Shown: piece after piece, positions 16,582-24,398 of the stretch
How positions within the stretch are numbered: the stretch's first letter is position 1
How the letters are laid out: each line of letters opens with the position of its first letter
From: Lachnospiraceae bacterium AC2031
GTDB taxonomy: Bacteria > Bacillota > Clostridia > Lachnospirales > Lachnospiraceae
Reading direction: 5' to 3'
DNA: 64,000 nucleotides
Assembly: GCA_000687975.1 (NCBI GenBank)
Contig: JIAB01000001.1
Span: 1,550,001-1,614,000 of the forward strand
Notes under the pieces: model-generated
What the model saw: only the letters and a program-made list of their open reading frames with translations
Databases searched by the model: none
What the model was told of the DNA's origin: nothing
Translations under genes and position numbers: made by a program

Positions 16582-17153
16582 TAGTCAGCTTCACTCCTTT
16601 CTGTTTTGTTATTTATCAGAAAGGATACCAGTCCGATCAATGCGGCAAAAAGCATAATTACAAGTGATGAAATATGTAAAGAAAAAAAGTTTATCACAAG
16701 CATTGCTATACATGATGCAATAATTATAATGATCTTAAGTGATGTTAATTTAGCCTTTGAAAGCATCTTAACAGCTGCATCCAGTATTAGAATACCAACA
16801 GCTATTTTTATTCCATGAAATGCATTATTTATCCAGGTTATTTCAAGAAACCTATCTAGATATTTTGAAATTAGAAAGATAATAACAAACGATGGAAGAA
16901 CCATACCAATAGTTGCAAATATAGCTCCCAAGAGTTTCTTCCTCTTATATCCTACATATGTAGCACAGTTAATAGCTATCGGTCCTGGTGTTGATTCAGC
17001 TATAACTGTAATATCCATCATTTCATCGTGTGTAATCCATTTTTTCTTTTCTACGCATATATCTTCAATCAGAGATATCATTGCGTATCCACCACCAAAT
17101 GTAAATGCTCCTACTTTAGCAAATGTAAGAAACAACTCAATCAAATCATTCAT
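16581..17153 (-). CDS. Chromate transporter, half-size CHR protein 1
   Basis: 190 residues with CHR motifs AFTFGGGYAMISLIEDICVE and AESTPGPIAINCATYVGYKR and several membrane helices. I start it at the ATG overlapping the TAA of the preceding NifX-like gene (17153), because GGTGGA lies eight bases upstream; an ATG at 17162 is an alternative. The second half-transporter follows with another one-base TAATG overlap. The three genes form one operon. Confidence 0.88.
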   Translation of the reverse strand: MNDLIELFLTFAKVGAFTFGGGYAMISLIEDICVEKKKWITHDEMMDITVIAESTPGPIAINCATYVGYKRKKLLGAIFATIGMVLPSFVIIFLISKYLDRFLEITWINNAFHGIKIAVGILILDAAVKMLSKAKLTSLKIIIIIASCIAMLVINFFSLHISSLVIMLFAALIGLVSFLINNKTERSEAD

Positions 17154-17536
17154 TAATGACATCCACCATGACCGCAACCATGTTCACCATGACCTTCATG
17201 CTCATGATGATCACAAGTTGCTTCTCCAATTTCAGCAAGAGTACCTGAAATATAAGACTTAATCACTTCATCAGCATCCCCAGAAGCACCGGCATACACC
17301 TTAATACCGGATTCGGCCATAGCCATAATTGCTCCACCGCCTATACCACCACATATCATAATTTCTACGCCGCGTTCTCTAAGGAATCCTGCAAGTGCAC
17401 CATGACCTGTCTCACCTGTATCAATCACCTGTGAAGACGTTACCTCACCGCTTTCAATTTCATAAATCTTAAACTGTGGTGTTCTTCCAAAATGTGGAAA
17501 CACCTCACCATTTTCATATGTAACTGCTACTTTCAT
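17153..17536 (-). CDS. NifX/NafY-type metal cofactor-binding protein with His-rich tail
   Basis: 127 residues. Residues 1-105 match the dinitrogenase iron-molybdenum cofactor domain (VAVTYENGEVFPHFGRTPQF, GHGALAGFLRERGVEIMICG, GGIGGGAIMAM). The C-terminal 25 residues are rich in His, Gly and Cys (HHEHEGHGEHGCGHGGCH), which could bind metal. No nitrogenase genes are present. These proteins occur widely in anaerobes as metal or Fe-S handling factors. Coupling to the chromate transporter pair suggests a role in metal or oxyanion stress. Confidence 0.85.
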   Translation of the reverse strand: MKVAVTYENGEVFPHFGRTPQFKIYEIESGEVTSSQVIDTGETGHGALAGFLRERGVEIMICGGIGGGAIMAMAESGIKVYAGASGDADEVIKSYISGTLAEIGEATCDHHEHEGHGEHGCGHGGCH

Positions 17537-17604
17537 TTTCTTCCTCCATTCATAATTTTCTCAAATTTAAACATCCCATCTGGGAATTGATTATCCAAAT
17601 CCAT
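17533..17604 (-). CDS. Very short ORF, 23 aa, upstream of the NifX-like gene
   Basis: ATG at 17604 follows GGAAGGAGAACAT and the frame MDLDNQFPDGMFKFEKIMNG ends in a TGA that overlaps the NifX-like start (ATGA). It could be a leader peptide or the fused ends of a lost gene. The strong ribosome site is the only support. Confidence 0.35.
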   Translation of the reverse strand: MDLDNQFPDGMFKFEKIMNGGRK

Positions 17605-17620
17605 ATGTTCTCCTTCCGGA

Positions 17621-17678
17621 TCATTTGGATCAGGATGAAACTTCCGGTATAATGCTCATCCCAACAAACAGGAATTTA
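17621..17678 (-). repeat. 58 bp repeat beginning at a stop codon, copy 2
   Basis: Matches 10640-10697 with one difference. It starts with the stop codon of the NimA-like gene and runs to GATCCAAATGA just before the 23-codon ORF. Confidence 0.8.
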
Positions 17679-18161
17679 ATGCTTATCGTTTCTTTTTAGC
17701 CTTATTTTCCCAGTCATATGTTCTACAACTAGTTTGTAAACTGTTGTTCGAGGCATGACAGCCTTATTGAATGGAAAATGCTCCATGTGATAATGCTTCA
17801 TTAAAATACACAAGGCATTATACTTTTCTTCATCAGGTATCATCTCGATATGTCCATGCCCAATCACACTTTGATATTCCATTGTGCAGCTTCCACGTTC
17901 AATTTCCGATACCAAATTATGTTCACAATCCATTTCAAAACTTGCCCGATTATCTTTTGCAATTAGTTTGAGTTTTGTTCCCTCTGATGCTCCATGGAAA
18001 TAAAGTTCTAAATTATTATCCTCTGTAATATTGATTCCAAAGTTAAGTGGCAGTATATATGGATAATCCTCATCATTCAAAGCAAGTCTGCACACATCAC
18101 ATTTTTCAATTATTGCAATTATGTCGGAGAACTTTGTAACCTCTCTATCACTGCGTCGCAT
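17676..18161 (-). CDS. NimA-like pyridoxamine 5'-phosphate oxidase family protein
   Basis: 161 residues with the NimA/PPOX-like pattern: MRRSDREVTKFSDIIAIIEK, CRLALNDEDYPYILPLNFGI, LYFHGASEGTKLKLI, then SVIGHGHIEMI. Such proteins are FMN or haem split barrels, and some members inactivate nitroimidazoles. This copy cannot be assigned to resistance on sequence alone. It lies 27 bp downstream of the broken acetyltransferase. Its stop codon is inside the 58 bp repeat. Confidence 0.85.
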   Translation of the reverse strand: MRRSDREVTKFSDIIAIIEKCDVCRLALNDEDYPYILPLNFGINITEDNNLELYFHGASEGTKLKLIAKDNRASFEMDCEHNLVSEIERGSCTMEYQSVIGHGHIEMIPDEEKYNALCILMKHYHMEHFPFNKAVMPRTTVYKLVVEHMTGKIRLKRNDKH

Positions 18162-18188
18162 TGTTTTTCCTCCATAAACCTAAATTTA

Positions 18189-18590
18189 TCAGCATCTCAT
18201 AAAACCACAACAACCTATTTCCGAAAACTCAGAAAAGCCCAATGACTTATAGAATGCAATCGTTTTAGGAGTATTATCCGTAATCAACTCGATTTGTCGA
18301 ACTTCAGGATATCTGTCAAGAACAGATTTCAACAAAGCAGTTCCAACTCCTTTGCGCTGATTGTTCGGAAACACTAAAATATCCTGAACAAATACTATAG
18401 TATACCCATCGCCCACAACTCAAATAATTCCAAGCAACTCATCGTTTTCGTATGCCGCTAAAACAAGCAATGAGTTTTTATAACCTTGTTCAAGCACCTG
18501 AGGTTTTTCAGTATATGCAGTCCATCCTACTTCATTATAAAGACGAAGTATTTCAGTTTCTTTGTAATTTATATATTCTTTGATTTCCAC
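18189..18590 (-). pseudogene. GNAT acetyltransferase interrupted by one in-frame TGA
   Basis: The frame runs VEIKEYINYKETEILRLYNE ... YENDELLGII, then TGA at 18422-18420, then VVGDGYTIVFVQDILVFPN and QRKGVGTALL in the same frame. The stop falls where homologues usually have Arg (GIIRVVGDGY), so CGA to TGA is the simplest change. Otherwise all GNAT motifs are intact, so the loss is recent, or the TGA is a sequencing error or read through. The start is GTG at 18590 with GAGGGG upstream; ATG at 18605 is an alternative. Confidence 0.8.
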
Positions 18591-18801
18591 TCTTTTTCCC
18601 CTCATAAAGCGAAGTTTGTTATCATCTATAAAACTGTAATATAATTATATACCAATTCTATCATAATACTTGTATTTATAACAGATGATGTTATAGAATG
18701 AAGCAGTCTCCAAAGAAGATGGCGACCATCTGCCAATCTATTTTTGATGGTTTTAGTGGCATACTATAGTGTAAGTATTAAAGTAAAACAAAGGAATCAA
18801 T

Positions 18802-19725
18802 ATGATTTGTGGAATGACTATTTACCAGATATTCTGGTACTTTATAATATATTCTCTTATAGGCTGGATGATAGAAGTTGTCTTTCACGCCGTTACTCAG
18901 GGAAAAATCGTTAATAGAGGCTTTTTGAATGGTCCCATATGTCCGGTATATGGTTCTGGTGTTCTTATGGTACTTATCGTGCTTTTTCTTGTAGGTAGTA
19001 TTCTCGGGACCAAAACAACCGTTGATACATCTCATCCGATGATTCTATTTGCTATAGGTATAGTATTTGCTTCATTAATAGAATTTCTTGCAGGCTTTAT
19101 TCTAGATAAACTCTTTCACGCAAGATGGTGGGATTACAGCGATAGAAAGTTTAACATCAACGGATACATATGTCTGGAATTCAGTATGATCTGGGGGTTA
19201 GCAATTGCATTTGTCTTAAGAGTAATACAGCCAGAAATAGAAAATATAGTTGATATAATTCCCCACATACTGGGTATTCTTTTCCTTGTAATTATATACC
19301 TGATTTTCGTTGCCGACATTATTATTACCGTTCTTACAGTTCTAAAAATGAATAAGCAACTCGAAAAAATGGAAGATATCCAGAAATCCATTCTTAAAAT
19401 CAGCGATGAAATGTCTGAAATAATAGGATCTGGAACTATAAAAACAATGGATACGCTTGAAAAGGGATATGAAACAGCAACTAAGAAACAGGAGCAACTA
19501 CACGAGAATTTAAACGAAAACAAAGAAGAACTGCTTAACGCGATAAAGAACAGCAAGGAAGACTATCAGAAACGCAAACTTGAACTTGAAGAACGTTTTG
19601 AACACCTGAAGAAAGAGTTTATGTACAGCAAGCTTTTTGGAACACGCCGCTTGCTTACTGCATTTCCTGGCATGAAACATAATCTTTATCAGAAAATAAT
19701 CGATAAACTTAAAGAGAATAAATAA
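18802..19725 (+). CDS. Putative ABC-transporter type IV (CmpB-like) membrane protein
   Basis: 307 residues. IIYSLIGWMIEVVFHAVTQG and VNRGFLNGPICPVYGSG are the signature of the PF06541 family, with further helices ending near residue 175. Residues about 185-290 form a long charged coiled coil (KKQEQLHENLNENKEELLN). The family is annotated as a putative ABC permease, but biochemistry is lacking. AAAGGAATCAAT precedes the ATG at 18802. The gene is alone on the plus strand, convergent with its downstream neighbour. Confidence 0.85.
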   Translation: MICGMTIYQIFWYFIIYSLIGWMIEVVFHAVTQGKIVNRGFLNGPICPVYGSGVLMVLIVLFLVGSILGTKTTVDTSHPMILFAIGIVFASLIEFLAGFILDKLFHARWWDYSDRKFNINGYICLEFSMIWGLAIAFVLRVIQPEIENIVDIIPHILGILFLVIIYLIFVADIIITVLTVLKMNKQLEKMEDIQKSILKISDEMSEIIGSGTIKTMDTLEKGYETATKKQEQLHENLNENKEELLNAIKNSKEDYQKRKLELEERFEHLKKEFMYSKLFGTRRLLTAFPGMKHNLYQKIIDKLKENK

Positions 19726-19823
19726 CATTTAATATATATCTGTAATATGGATTGTGTGAAAGTTTTTCTGTAGATAAGATATCCTAAGATAATTGACGAG
19801 CTGTATGGCGGTAAGATTACCGT

Positions 19824-19847
19824 AGCCTTGTTATAGCTTCATCGTAA
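19824..19847 (-). pseudogene. 24 bp Nudix coding scrap
   Basis: Identical to 11304-11327, encoding YDEAITRL of the Nudix fragment there. It directly abuts repeat copy C. It marks a recombination junction, not a gene. Confidence 0.6.
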
Positions 19848-19911
19848 ATAAACTTTTACATGCCATTTCCAAAAACTAACACATCAGTTTCAGAAAACAA
19901 ATTAATTATTA
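19846..19911 (-). repeat. Dispersed promoter-leader repeat, copy C (partial)
   Basis: Only the downstream third of the repeat is present (TTTACATGCC to TTAATTATTACA). The -35 side and the terminator are lost. No gene on the minus strand follows it directly. Confidence 0.7.
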
Positions 19912-19913
19912 CA

Positions 19914-20777
19914 TTAAGTCTCATAAATGTAATAGTCCAATAAATCATATATCCAGTCGTGGATATCCGTAAACATAAATCCCAAAGACTTAGCCTTATC
20001 TGAATTAATATTGAACTCAGGATCACCATTATATGGCGCAACATCCCCGTCAGCTTCAAGTATTGCCCTCTTCTTTGTCCTTTTCTCAATATATTTGAGA
20101 ATCTCACCAAGGGAAATAGTACCTTCTGAAGCTCCATTCACAGCTCCTGCAACATTCTTATCAACCATATACGCCATAAGCCTTCCTGCTTCATCGGATT
20201 TTATATAACTCATCTGACAATCCAGATTATCTATATACATAGGATGTTGATTTATAACATGATCCACATAGAATTTAAGTCTATTTGTGTAATCATCCTT
20301 ACCAAGAACAACAGGATATCTGACCGCCAGCCAATTCTTATCTGCATATTTTTGCCACAGAGCGTATTCTGCTTGGCGTTTTATCTCATCATATGGGAAG
20401 TCCGCTCTGTTACACCATATAACAGGACGCTCCATACCATTAAAGTCATCTTCAGTTGTATTTATTTTTTTAGGATTATAAACTGCTGTGCTGGACATTT
20501 GGATATATCTATCAGCATCTATAACTTCCATTGCATTCTTTATATCATTTGAACAGTAGGCAAGTTTATCTATTACCACATCAAAATGTTTGCCTGAAAG
20601 TCCCTCTTTCATACTATCTGAATTTGTCCTTTCGATGGTGATTCTTCTGACTTTTTTACCGAAAGGATCAGACGCATTTCCTCTTGTGGCGATTGTTACA
20701 TCATGCCCATTTTCAAGAAGAACATTAACCATATGAATACCAAAAAATCTGGTACCACCTAAAACTAAAACATTCAT
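19914..20777 (-). CDS. NAD-dependent epimerase/dehydratase family protein
   Basis: 287 residues of the extended SDR fold. MNVLVLGGTRFFGIHMVNVL is a glycine motif variant (GGTxFxGxH), VIDKLAYCSNDIKNAM follows, and MSSTAVYNPK with a later YDEIKRQAEYAL supply a Ser/Tyr-x3-Lys-like active site. RYPVVLGKDDYTNRLKFYVD is the substrate-loop region. It resembles atypical SDRs related to isoflavone reductase or CSP41-like proteins; the substrate is unknown. It ends 25 bp downstream of nothing shared and starts 25 bp after the membrane gene stop at 20803, so the two may be an operon. Confidence 0.85.
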   Translation of the reverse strand: MNVLVLGGTRFFGIHMVNVLLENGHDVTIATRGNASDPFGKKVRRITIERTNSDSMKEGLSGKHFDVVIDKLAYCSNDIKNAMEVIDADRYIQMSSTAVYNPKKINTTEDDFNGMERPVIWCNRADFPYDEIKRQAEYALWQKYADKNWLAVRYPVVLGKDDYTNRLKFYVDHVINQHPMYIDNLDCQMSYIKSDEAGRLMAYMVDKNVAGAVNGASEGTISLGEILKYIEKRTKKRAILEADGDVAPYNGDPEFNINSDKAKSLGFMFTDIHDWIYDLLDYYIYET

Positions 20778-20802
20778 TTTTTTACCGTACCCATTCTAAA
20801 CT

Positions 20803-21615
20803 TTACTCTTTTGATTGATATCTTTTTGAAGCATTCATATATTCAAAGACTTCATATGATTCCCTCAGATATGAAAGATTAATAAGAAACAGAATGAAGT
20901 CGATCACATATATAAGCATCTGGAGACTAAAAAAATCAGTATGAGCCTTGAAATGGAGGAGAGAGATAATATATACGATCGGACATATAAATACAAAAAT
21001 ATAAGATAATCTGTAAAACCTAAGATATGATGGCTTCTTTAGAAGTATCAGTCCGTCTGTAATAAAATGATGAAGAACAACTATTATACAGCATATGATA
21101 CTTACTATCATAAGATTTTTATTGTTTAAATAGTAAACATGATACTTCGTAGAGAATCGTGATAAATGCTCTATATCATCTTTCAGGATAAGTGAATTCA
21201 CAACAAGCATAGCAGTCTGTCCGATACCTATGATCATATATAAAATCACGAAATTCTTAAAGAATCCATGAAGTCGTCCGGAGGAACTTGTGCCCGTACT
21301 ATAATCATCTGACGGATTGAAGAGATATACCAGCGGAATTATGATGAACAGTCTTACAAAGAACATAATGATGAATGTAATAGGATTGAAGAAGACATGT
21401 GAAGACACACCACCGCCCGGATCATCGGAAGTAGTAAGAGGATAATATGTTTCATGGATAAATCCTCCGAGAGTCAGCTTTACATCTATCTCTCCGCCGC
21501 TTCCCAATGGAATCAGTCCTATTCCTGCACCCAAAATCCCTTCGAAAAGAAATAGAATAAGAGTCGAAATAATAGCAATCAGCCATATTTTTTTAGTTCT
21601 GCTTAGTTTTTTCAT
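20803..21615 (-). CDS. Polytopic membrane protein, unknown family
   Basis: 270 residues. A short basic start (MKKLSRTKKIWLIA) leads into helix 1, then an extracytoplasmic Gly-rich loop (GGEIDVKLTLGGFIHETYYP), then five more helices. No family is recognised. Promoter repeat copy D lies directly upstream and is its likely promoter. The SDR gene follows closely downstream. Confidence 0.65.
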   Translation of the reverse strand: MKKLSRTKKIWLIAIISTLILFLFEGILGAGIGLIPLGSGGEIDVKLTLGGFIHETYYPLTTSDDPGGGVSSHVFFNPITFIIMFFVRLFIIIPLVYLFNPSDDYSTGTSSSGRLHGFFKNFVILYMIIGIGQTAMLVVNSLILKDDIEHLSRFSTKYHVYYLNNKNLMIVSIICCIIVVLHHFITDGLILLKKPSYLRFYRLSYIFVFICPIVYIISLLHFKAHTDFFSLQMLIYVIDFILFLINLSYLRESYEVFEYMNASKRYQSKE

Positions 21616-21680
21616 AATTATTTTCCTGTCAGGCCTAGTCTGAAATAAATACCGGAATAAACTATCACAGGTTATTCTGG

Positions 21681-21847
21681 AATAAACTTTTACAAGCCAT
21701 TCCGAAAAACAAACACATCAGATTCTGAAAACAAATTAATTATAACATAGATTATCATGGTTTCAATGTCACTATTCATCAAAAAAAGACATATCGTAGC
21801 TACTATTACGTAACTACGATATGCCATATTTCCTTTTATTTTTATGC
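21681..21847 (-). repeat. Dispersed terminator-promoter repeat, copy D
   Basis: It carries the hairpin CATATCGTAG / CTACGATATG (21790-21823) as terminator of the small membrane gene at 21842, then TTGAAA (21766-21761) and TATAAT (21744-21739). The promoter points at the membrane protein gene. This is the copy still attached to an intact upstream gene. Confidence 0.88.
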
Positions 21848-22084
21848 TATAACCTCTACCTTTGCATTTTTATTTTCATTTTTCTTTTTTTTTCCTATCG
21901 CAAATACTGCACCCGCTATACTACATCCAAATCCTGAAACTGATAATGAAACGATTATGCTTCTAAGAGTCCAATCACTCATAAGCGGTGTGATGATCAT
22001 AAGTTCCCAGATGACTCCTACAGCAAATCCCGCTATCATTCCTTTAACAACTTCCATCTTGCTAACTTTCTTTGTATTCTCCAT
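21842..22084 (-). CDS. Small two-helix membrane protein, paralogue 2
   Basis: 80 residues from the ATG at 22084 (MENTKKVSKMEVV), preferred to an ATG seven codons upstream because GAGGATATTAAA precedes it as in the paralogues. Two hydrophobic helices (residues about 14-32 and 42-63) and a Lys/Asn-rich tail ending EVIA. Its leader carries the same direct-repeat arrangement as the genes at 1305 and 25782. Function is unknown. Confidence 0.6.
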   Translation of the reverse strand: MENTKKVSKMEVVKGMIAGFAVGVIWELMIITPLMSDWTLRSIIVSLSVSGFGCSIAGAVFAIGKKKKNENKNAKVEVIA

Positions 22085-22183
22085 TTTAATATCCTCAACT
22101 TTCATTTATATTCTGCGAATAATTCACTTTGTTTTATCTGATGATTGGATAATACAATATGATAAATCTATATATAGCATTTC

Positions 22184-22214
22184 TGTAGTAAATGGACAAA
22201 AATATGATGTAAAT
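22184..22214 (-). promoter_or_regulatory. Direct repeats 21 bp apart, LytTR-like, copy 2
   Basis: ATTTACATCA (22214-22205) and ATTTACTACA (22193-22184) are 21 bp apart on the minus strand, with TATATA as a possible -10 about 10 bp downstream. Confidence 0.5.
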
Positions 22215-22225
22215 GGTAAAACTGC

Positions 22226-22351
22226 TCAGCTCACTATCTTCAACCCTGGAGTAAAGTTCCATATGATTTCAACTTCTTTCTCCTAGCTTGCCACTACCTT
22301 ATCTATCAGTTGTTCTGCTAGTTCACTGCTGAGTGTCTCTATATTCATCAT
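22226..22351 (-). pseudogene. C-terminal scrap of a large serine recombinase
   Basis: The frame reads MMNIETLSSELAEQLIDKVV, then AS, TAG, then EKEVEIIWNFTPGL and TGA. ELxxxLIDKVxV...EKxVEIxWxF is the conserved end of large serine recombinases; compare FIDKICIGVDNEIEILWKF in the recombinase at 42354. The scrap carries an internal stop and no catalytic domain. Confidence 0.65.
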
Positions 22352-22442
22352 ATCCTTTGATACGTGCAATCCCCAGTATGACGTTTCCTCCTAGGCTTCT
22401 TTTCTGCATCTGCCAGAATCACATCTGTTTTTTTCTTAAACT

Positions 22443-23444
22443 CTAACCTAATTTTGAATGAATATAGCTCTTCAAACCATCTTCTGATTTTAAATCATAC
22501 TGTTTTCCTATATACCTAAAATACTCAGTTATTGCCTTCTTAGATATAATCTCATTAGATTTAACATCATCGCCATAACCTCTTCGAGCATTTACCCAAG
22601 GAGTTTCATGATGTGTTATTTTTTCCAGTGTTTTACCACCATACATTCCAAACGTATCAACAACTAAATCAATAACCTCTTTCTCTTCAGCAGATAAATT
22701 ATCTTTCGATCCATTAAATAAAGCAAAACGAGCATCATCTATTGGATTATACTTAAAATCTCTAAACAACTCAAAAACCTCATAATATACAGGACCATGT
22801 ATCCAAGCTCTACAATCCTCTTCAAATATAGGTGTATCATATAATGCTGAGTATATACCCTGAACATAATAAAGAAGCTTTTGTAGCATTAATGGAGTTA
22901 CTTCCTCTAATTTATTAAATATATAAGCTATAACCCTTATCATCTTTGGAGAAATCGAGAATAGTTTTTCAGTGCTTTCAACAGCCCCGATTGCTTTTCG
23001 AAATGCAGTTTCAGATATTTTATCTCTATTATCAAAAAGGCATTTTTTCATGTATTCCGGAGAAGTAAGCGCAGTCTTTATCACATCTGAATATTCTTTT
23101 GATGGTATCTGCCCTTCCAAATATCTAGTAATTGTAATTTCTCCAAATCCAAGAGCAAGCGATAAAGGAGCTTTTCCAATCTTATATATGCTCATTAATT
23201 TCTGTATATCATTAATGCTTACCAACCCTTCCGCCTCTCTATACTGTTTATCAATTTCTCTAATATTATAATCGAGCAGCCCTGGGAAACTTAATTCTTC
23301 GCCACATTCAGAACATATAGCTGTTGTAATCGTAAAACTATACTCTTTGTCTTTTATTATTTTTTTAATATCTTTTTTCTTCAGATAATATTCTACTTCT
23401 TTGCGACATCCTATACAGAAGTCTCTTCTTTCCTTCGCTAACAT
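22443..23444 (-). CDS. Antitoxin fusing an MqsA-type zinc finger/HTH to a Panacea (SocA-like) domain
   Basis: 333 residues. Residues 8-50 contain two Cys pairs (CIGCRKEVEYYL and ICSECGEELSFPG), an MqsA-like zinc finger. Residues about 75-115 are a helix-turn-helix (MSIYKIGKAPLSLALGFGEI, then TITRYLEGQIP). Residues 170-330 are a Panacea/DUF4065 domain (LQKLLYYVQGIYSALYDTPI, then AWIHGPVYYEVF). Panacea domains serve as antitoxin chaperones. The toxin partner ends 16 bp upstream. AAGGAG precedes the ATG at 23444. Confidence 0.88.
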   Translation of the reverse strand: MLAKERRDFCIGCRKEVEYYLKKKDIKKIIKDKEYSFTITTAICSECGEELSFPGLLDYNIREIDKQYREAEGLVSINDIQKLMSIYKIGKAPLSLALGFGEITITRYLEGQIPSKEYSDVIKTALTSPEYMKKCLFDNRDKISETAFRKAIGAVESTEKLFSISPKMIRVIAYIFNKLEEVTPLMLQKLLYYVQGIYSALYDTPIFEEDCRAWIHGPVYYEVFELFRDFKYNPIDDARFALFNGSKDNLSAEEKEVIDLVVDTFGMYGGKTLEKITHHETPWVNARRGYGDDVKSNEIISKKAITEYFRYIGKQYDLKSEDGLKSYIHSKLG

Positions 23445-23460
23445 ATCAACCATCTCCTTT

Positions 23461-23850
23461 TTATCTAAAATAGTAATTTAATGGATAATGTTGTTCATGA
23501 AATGAAATCACAATCACATAATTGTTTTCCAACTTGTTAAATTTAATGTAGAGTGAAACTGTCACTTCTTCAGTTCCAGTTCTCTCCAGCAATTGAACAT
23601 CCTTTCCAAAAATATATAGCATTTCATGTTCAAATCCAACATGTTCGTTTTGTACTATTTCAGAAAAATCCATAACCTCCAAACTCAGTATGATATCTTT
23701 TGCTTTAGATTCATCAATAACATAATTAATGAACAAATCAATATTATCCTGTCTTCTACTATTACGATCCAATCTATATCTGTCTTCAGATACCGCCTTT
23801 TTTACATCTGAGAGATATTCTTCAATCTCCTCTTGAGTTATATTCTTCAT
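23461..23850 (-). CDS. MqsR-like toxin of the Panacea toxin-antitoxin pair
   Basis: 129 residues. The pattern SRRQDNIDLFINYVIDESKA, LSLEVMDFSEIVQNEH, LYIFGKDVQLL and VIVISFHEQHYPLNYYF is that of MqsR/RelE-fold toxins found with MqsA- or Panacea-type antitoxins. MqsR cleaves mRNA on or off the ribosome; this member is not characterised. It is upstream of its antitoxin, the usual MqsR-MqsA order. The ATG at 23850 follows GGAGGATAGAATA. Confidence 0.75.
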   Translation of the reverse strand: MKNITQEEIEEYLSDVKKAVSEDRYRLDRNSRRQDNIDLFINYVIDESKAKDIILSLEVMDFSEIVQNEHVGFEHEMLYIFGKDVQLLERTGTEEVTVSLYIKFNKLENNYVIVISFHEQHYPLNYYFR

Positions 23851-23881
23851 TATTCTATCCTCCATATAATCAAATTAATGA

Positions 23882-23951
23882 ATGATAGCTTTTTTGATAT
23901 TTCCTATCATTAGGATAACCTGATGATAGCATTTTGTCAATACTCTATCAT
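23882..23951 (-). promoter_or_regulatory. Toxin-antitoxin promoter with two identical inverted-repeat operators
   Basis: ATGATAG-N15-CTATCAT occurs at 23882-23910 and again at 23923-23951, 41 bp apart. Between and across them on the minus strand lies a sigma-A promoter: TTGACA (23940-23935), 17 bp, TATCCT (23917-23912). Both operators overlap promoter elements, as expected for autorepression by the MqsA-like HTH. Confidence 0.8.
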
Positions 23952-24223
23952 TGAAATTCTGAATTAGTTATCCGGCCAGATGCAAAGGCTTCAAAAGAGT
24001 CTCTTAGTTCTATTTTTATCTTGTTAATAAGACTTGTTTGCTTATCTATATTTTTCTTCAGACTTACTCTTTGGTTGCGAATGTCCAAACAGAATTAAGT
24101 AACTATTTCAGACAAATGAACTGCCCCCGCATCATGCAAAGATTTTGCCATCAAATAATATAAACCTATCATTCCTTCATTTTCTATAAGTTCAAATTCT
24201 TCTGATGCCTTCTCTATCGGCAT
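23948..24223 (-). pseudogene. 91-codon frame with one in-frame stop
   Basis: ATG at 24223 follows GGGAGGAGATGAA. The frame MPIEKASEEFELIENEGMIG ... LSEIVT meets TAA at 24097-24095, then continues in the same frame as FCLDIRNQRVSLKK ... LRDSFEAFASGRITNSEFQ to TGA at 23950. The second part resembles the coiled-coil ends of serine recombinases but is too short to assign. The first 42 codons could still be a real small protein. Its 3' end overlaps the toxin operator. Confidence 0.45.
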
Positions 24224-24327
24224 TTCATCTCCTCCCTCGCCTCTCGATTTAAGGTCATTGGATAATTGTCTCACAGACAGTAAAATAGCGTCTCATTTTT
24301 GTCTCAAACATCATGATGCATAAAAAA

Positions 24328-24344
24328 ACGCTCCTAACGGAACG
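24328..24344 (-). terminator. Short terminator downstream of the 24399 gene
   Basis: AACGTTCCGTTAGGAGCGTT followed by TTTTTT on the minus strand; the stem is short with one mismatch. T runs on both sides could also allow plus-strand use. Confidence 0.65.
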
Positions 24345-24398
24345 TTTTTATATAAAGTCGTTTGATTAACATTTCAAATCATTAAATTTCTGCTTAGT

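Noticed and set aside
16581-17153. Chromate transporter as a broken full-length gene
   Set aside because: Both halves carry complete CHR motifs and the one-base TAATG overlap is normal for half-size pairs.
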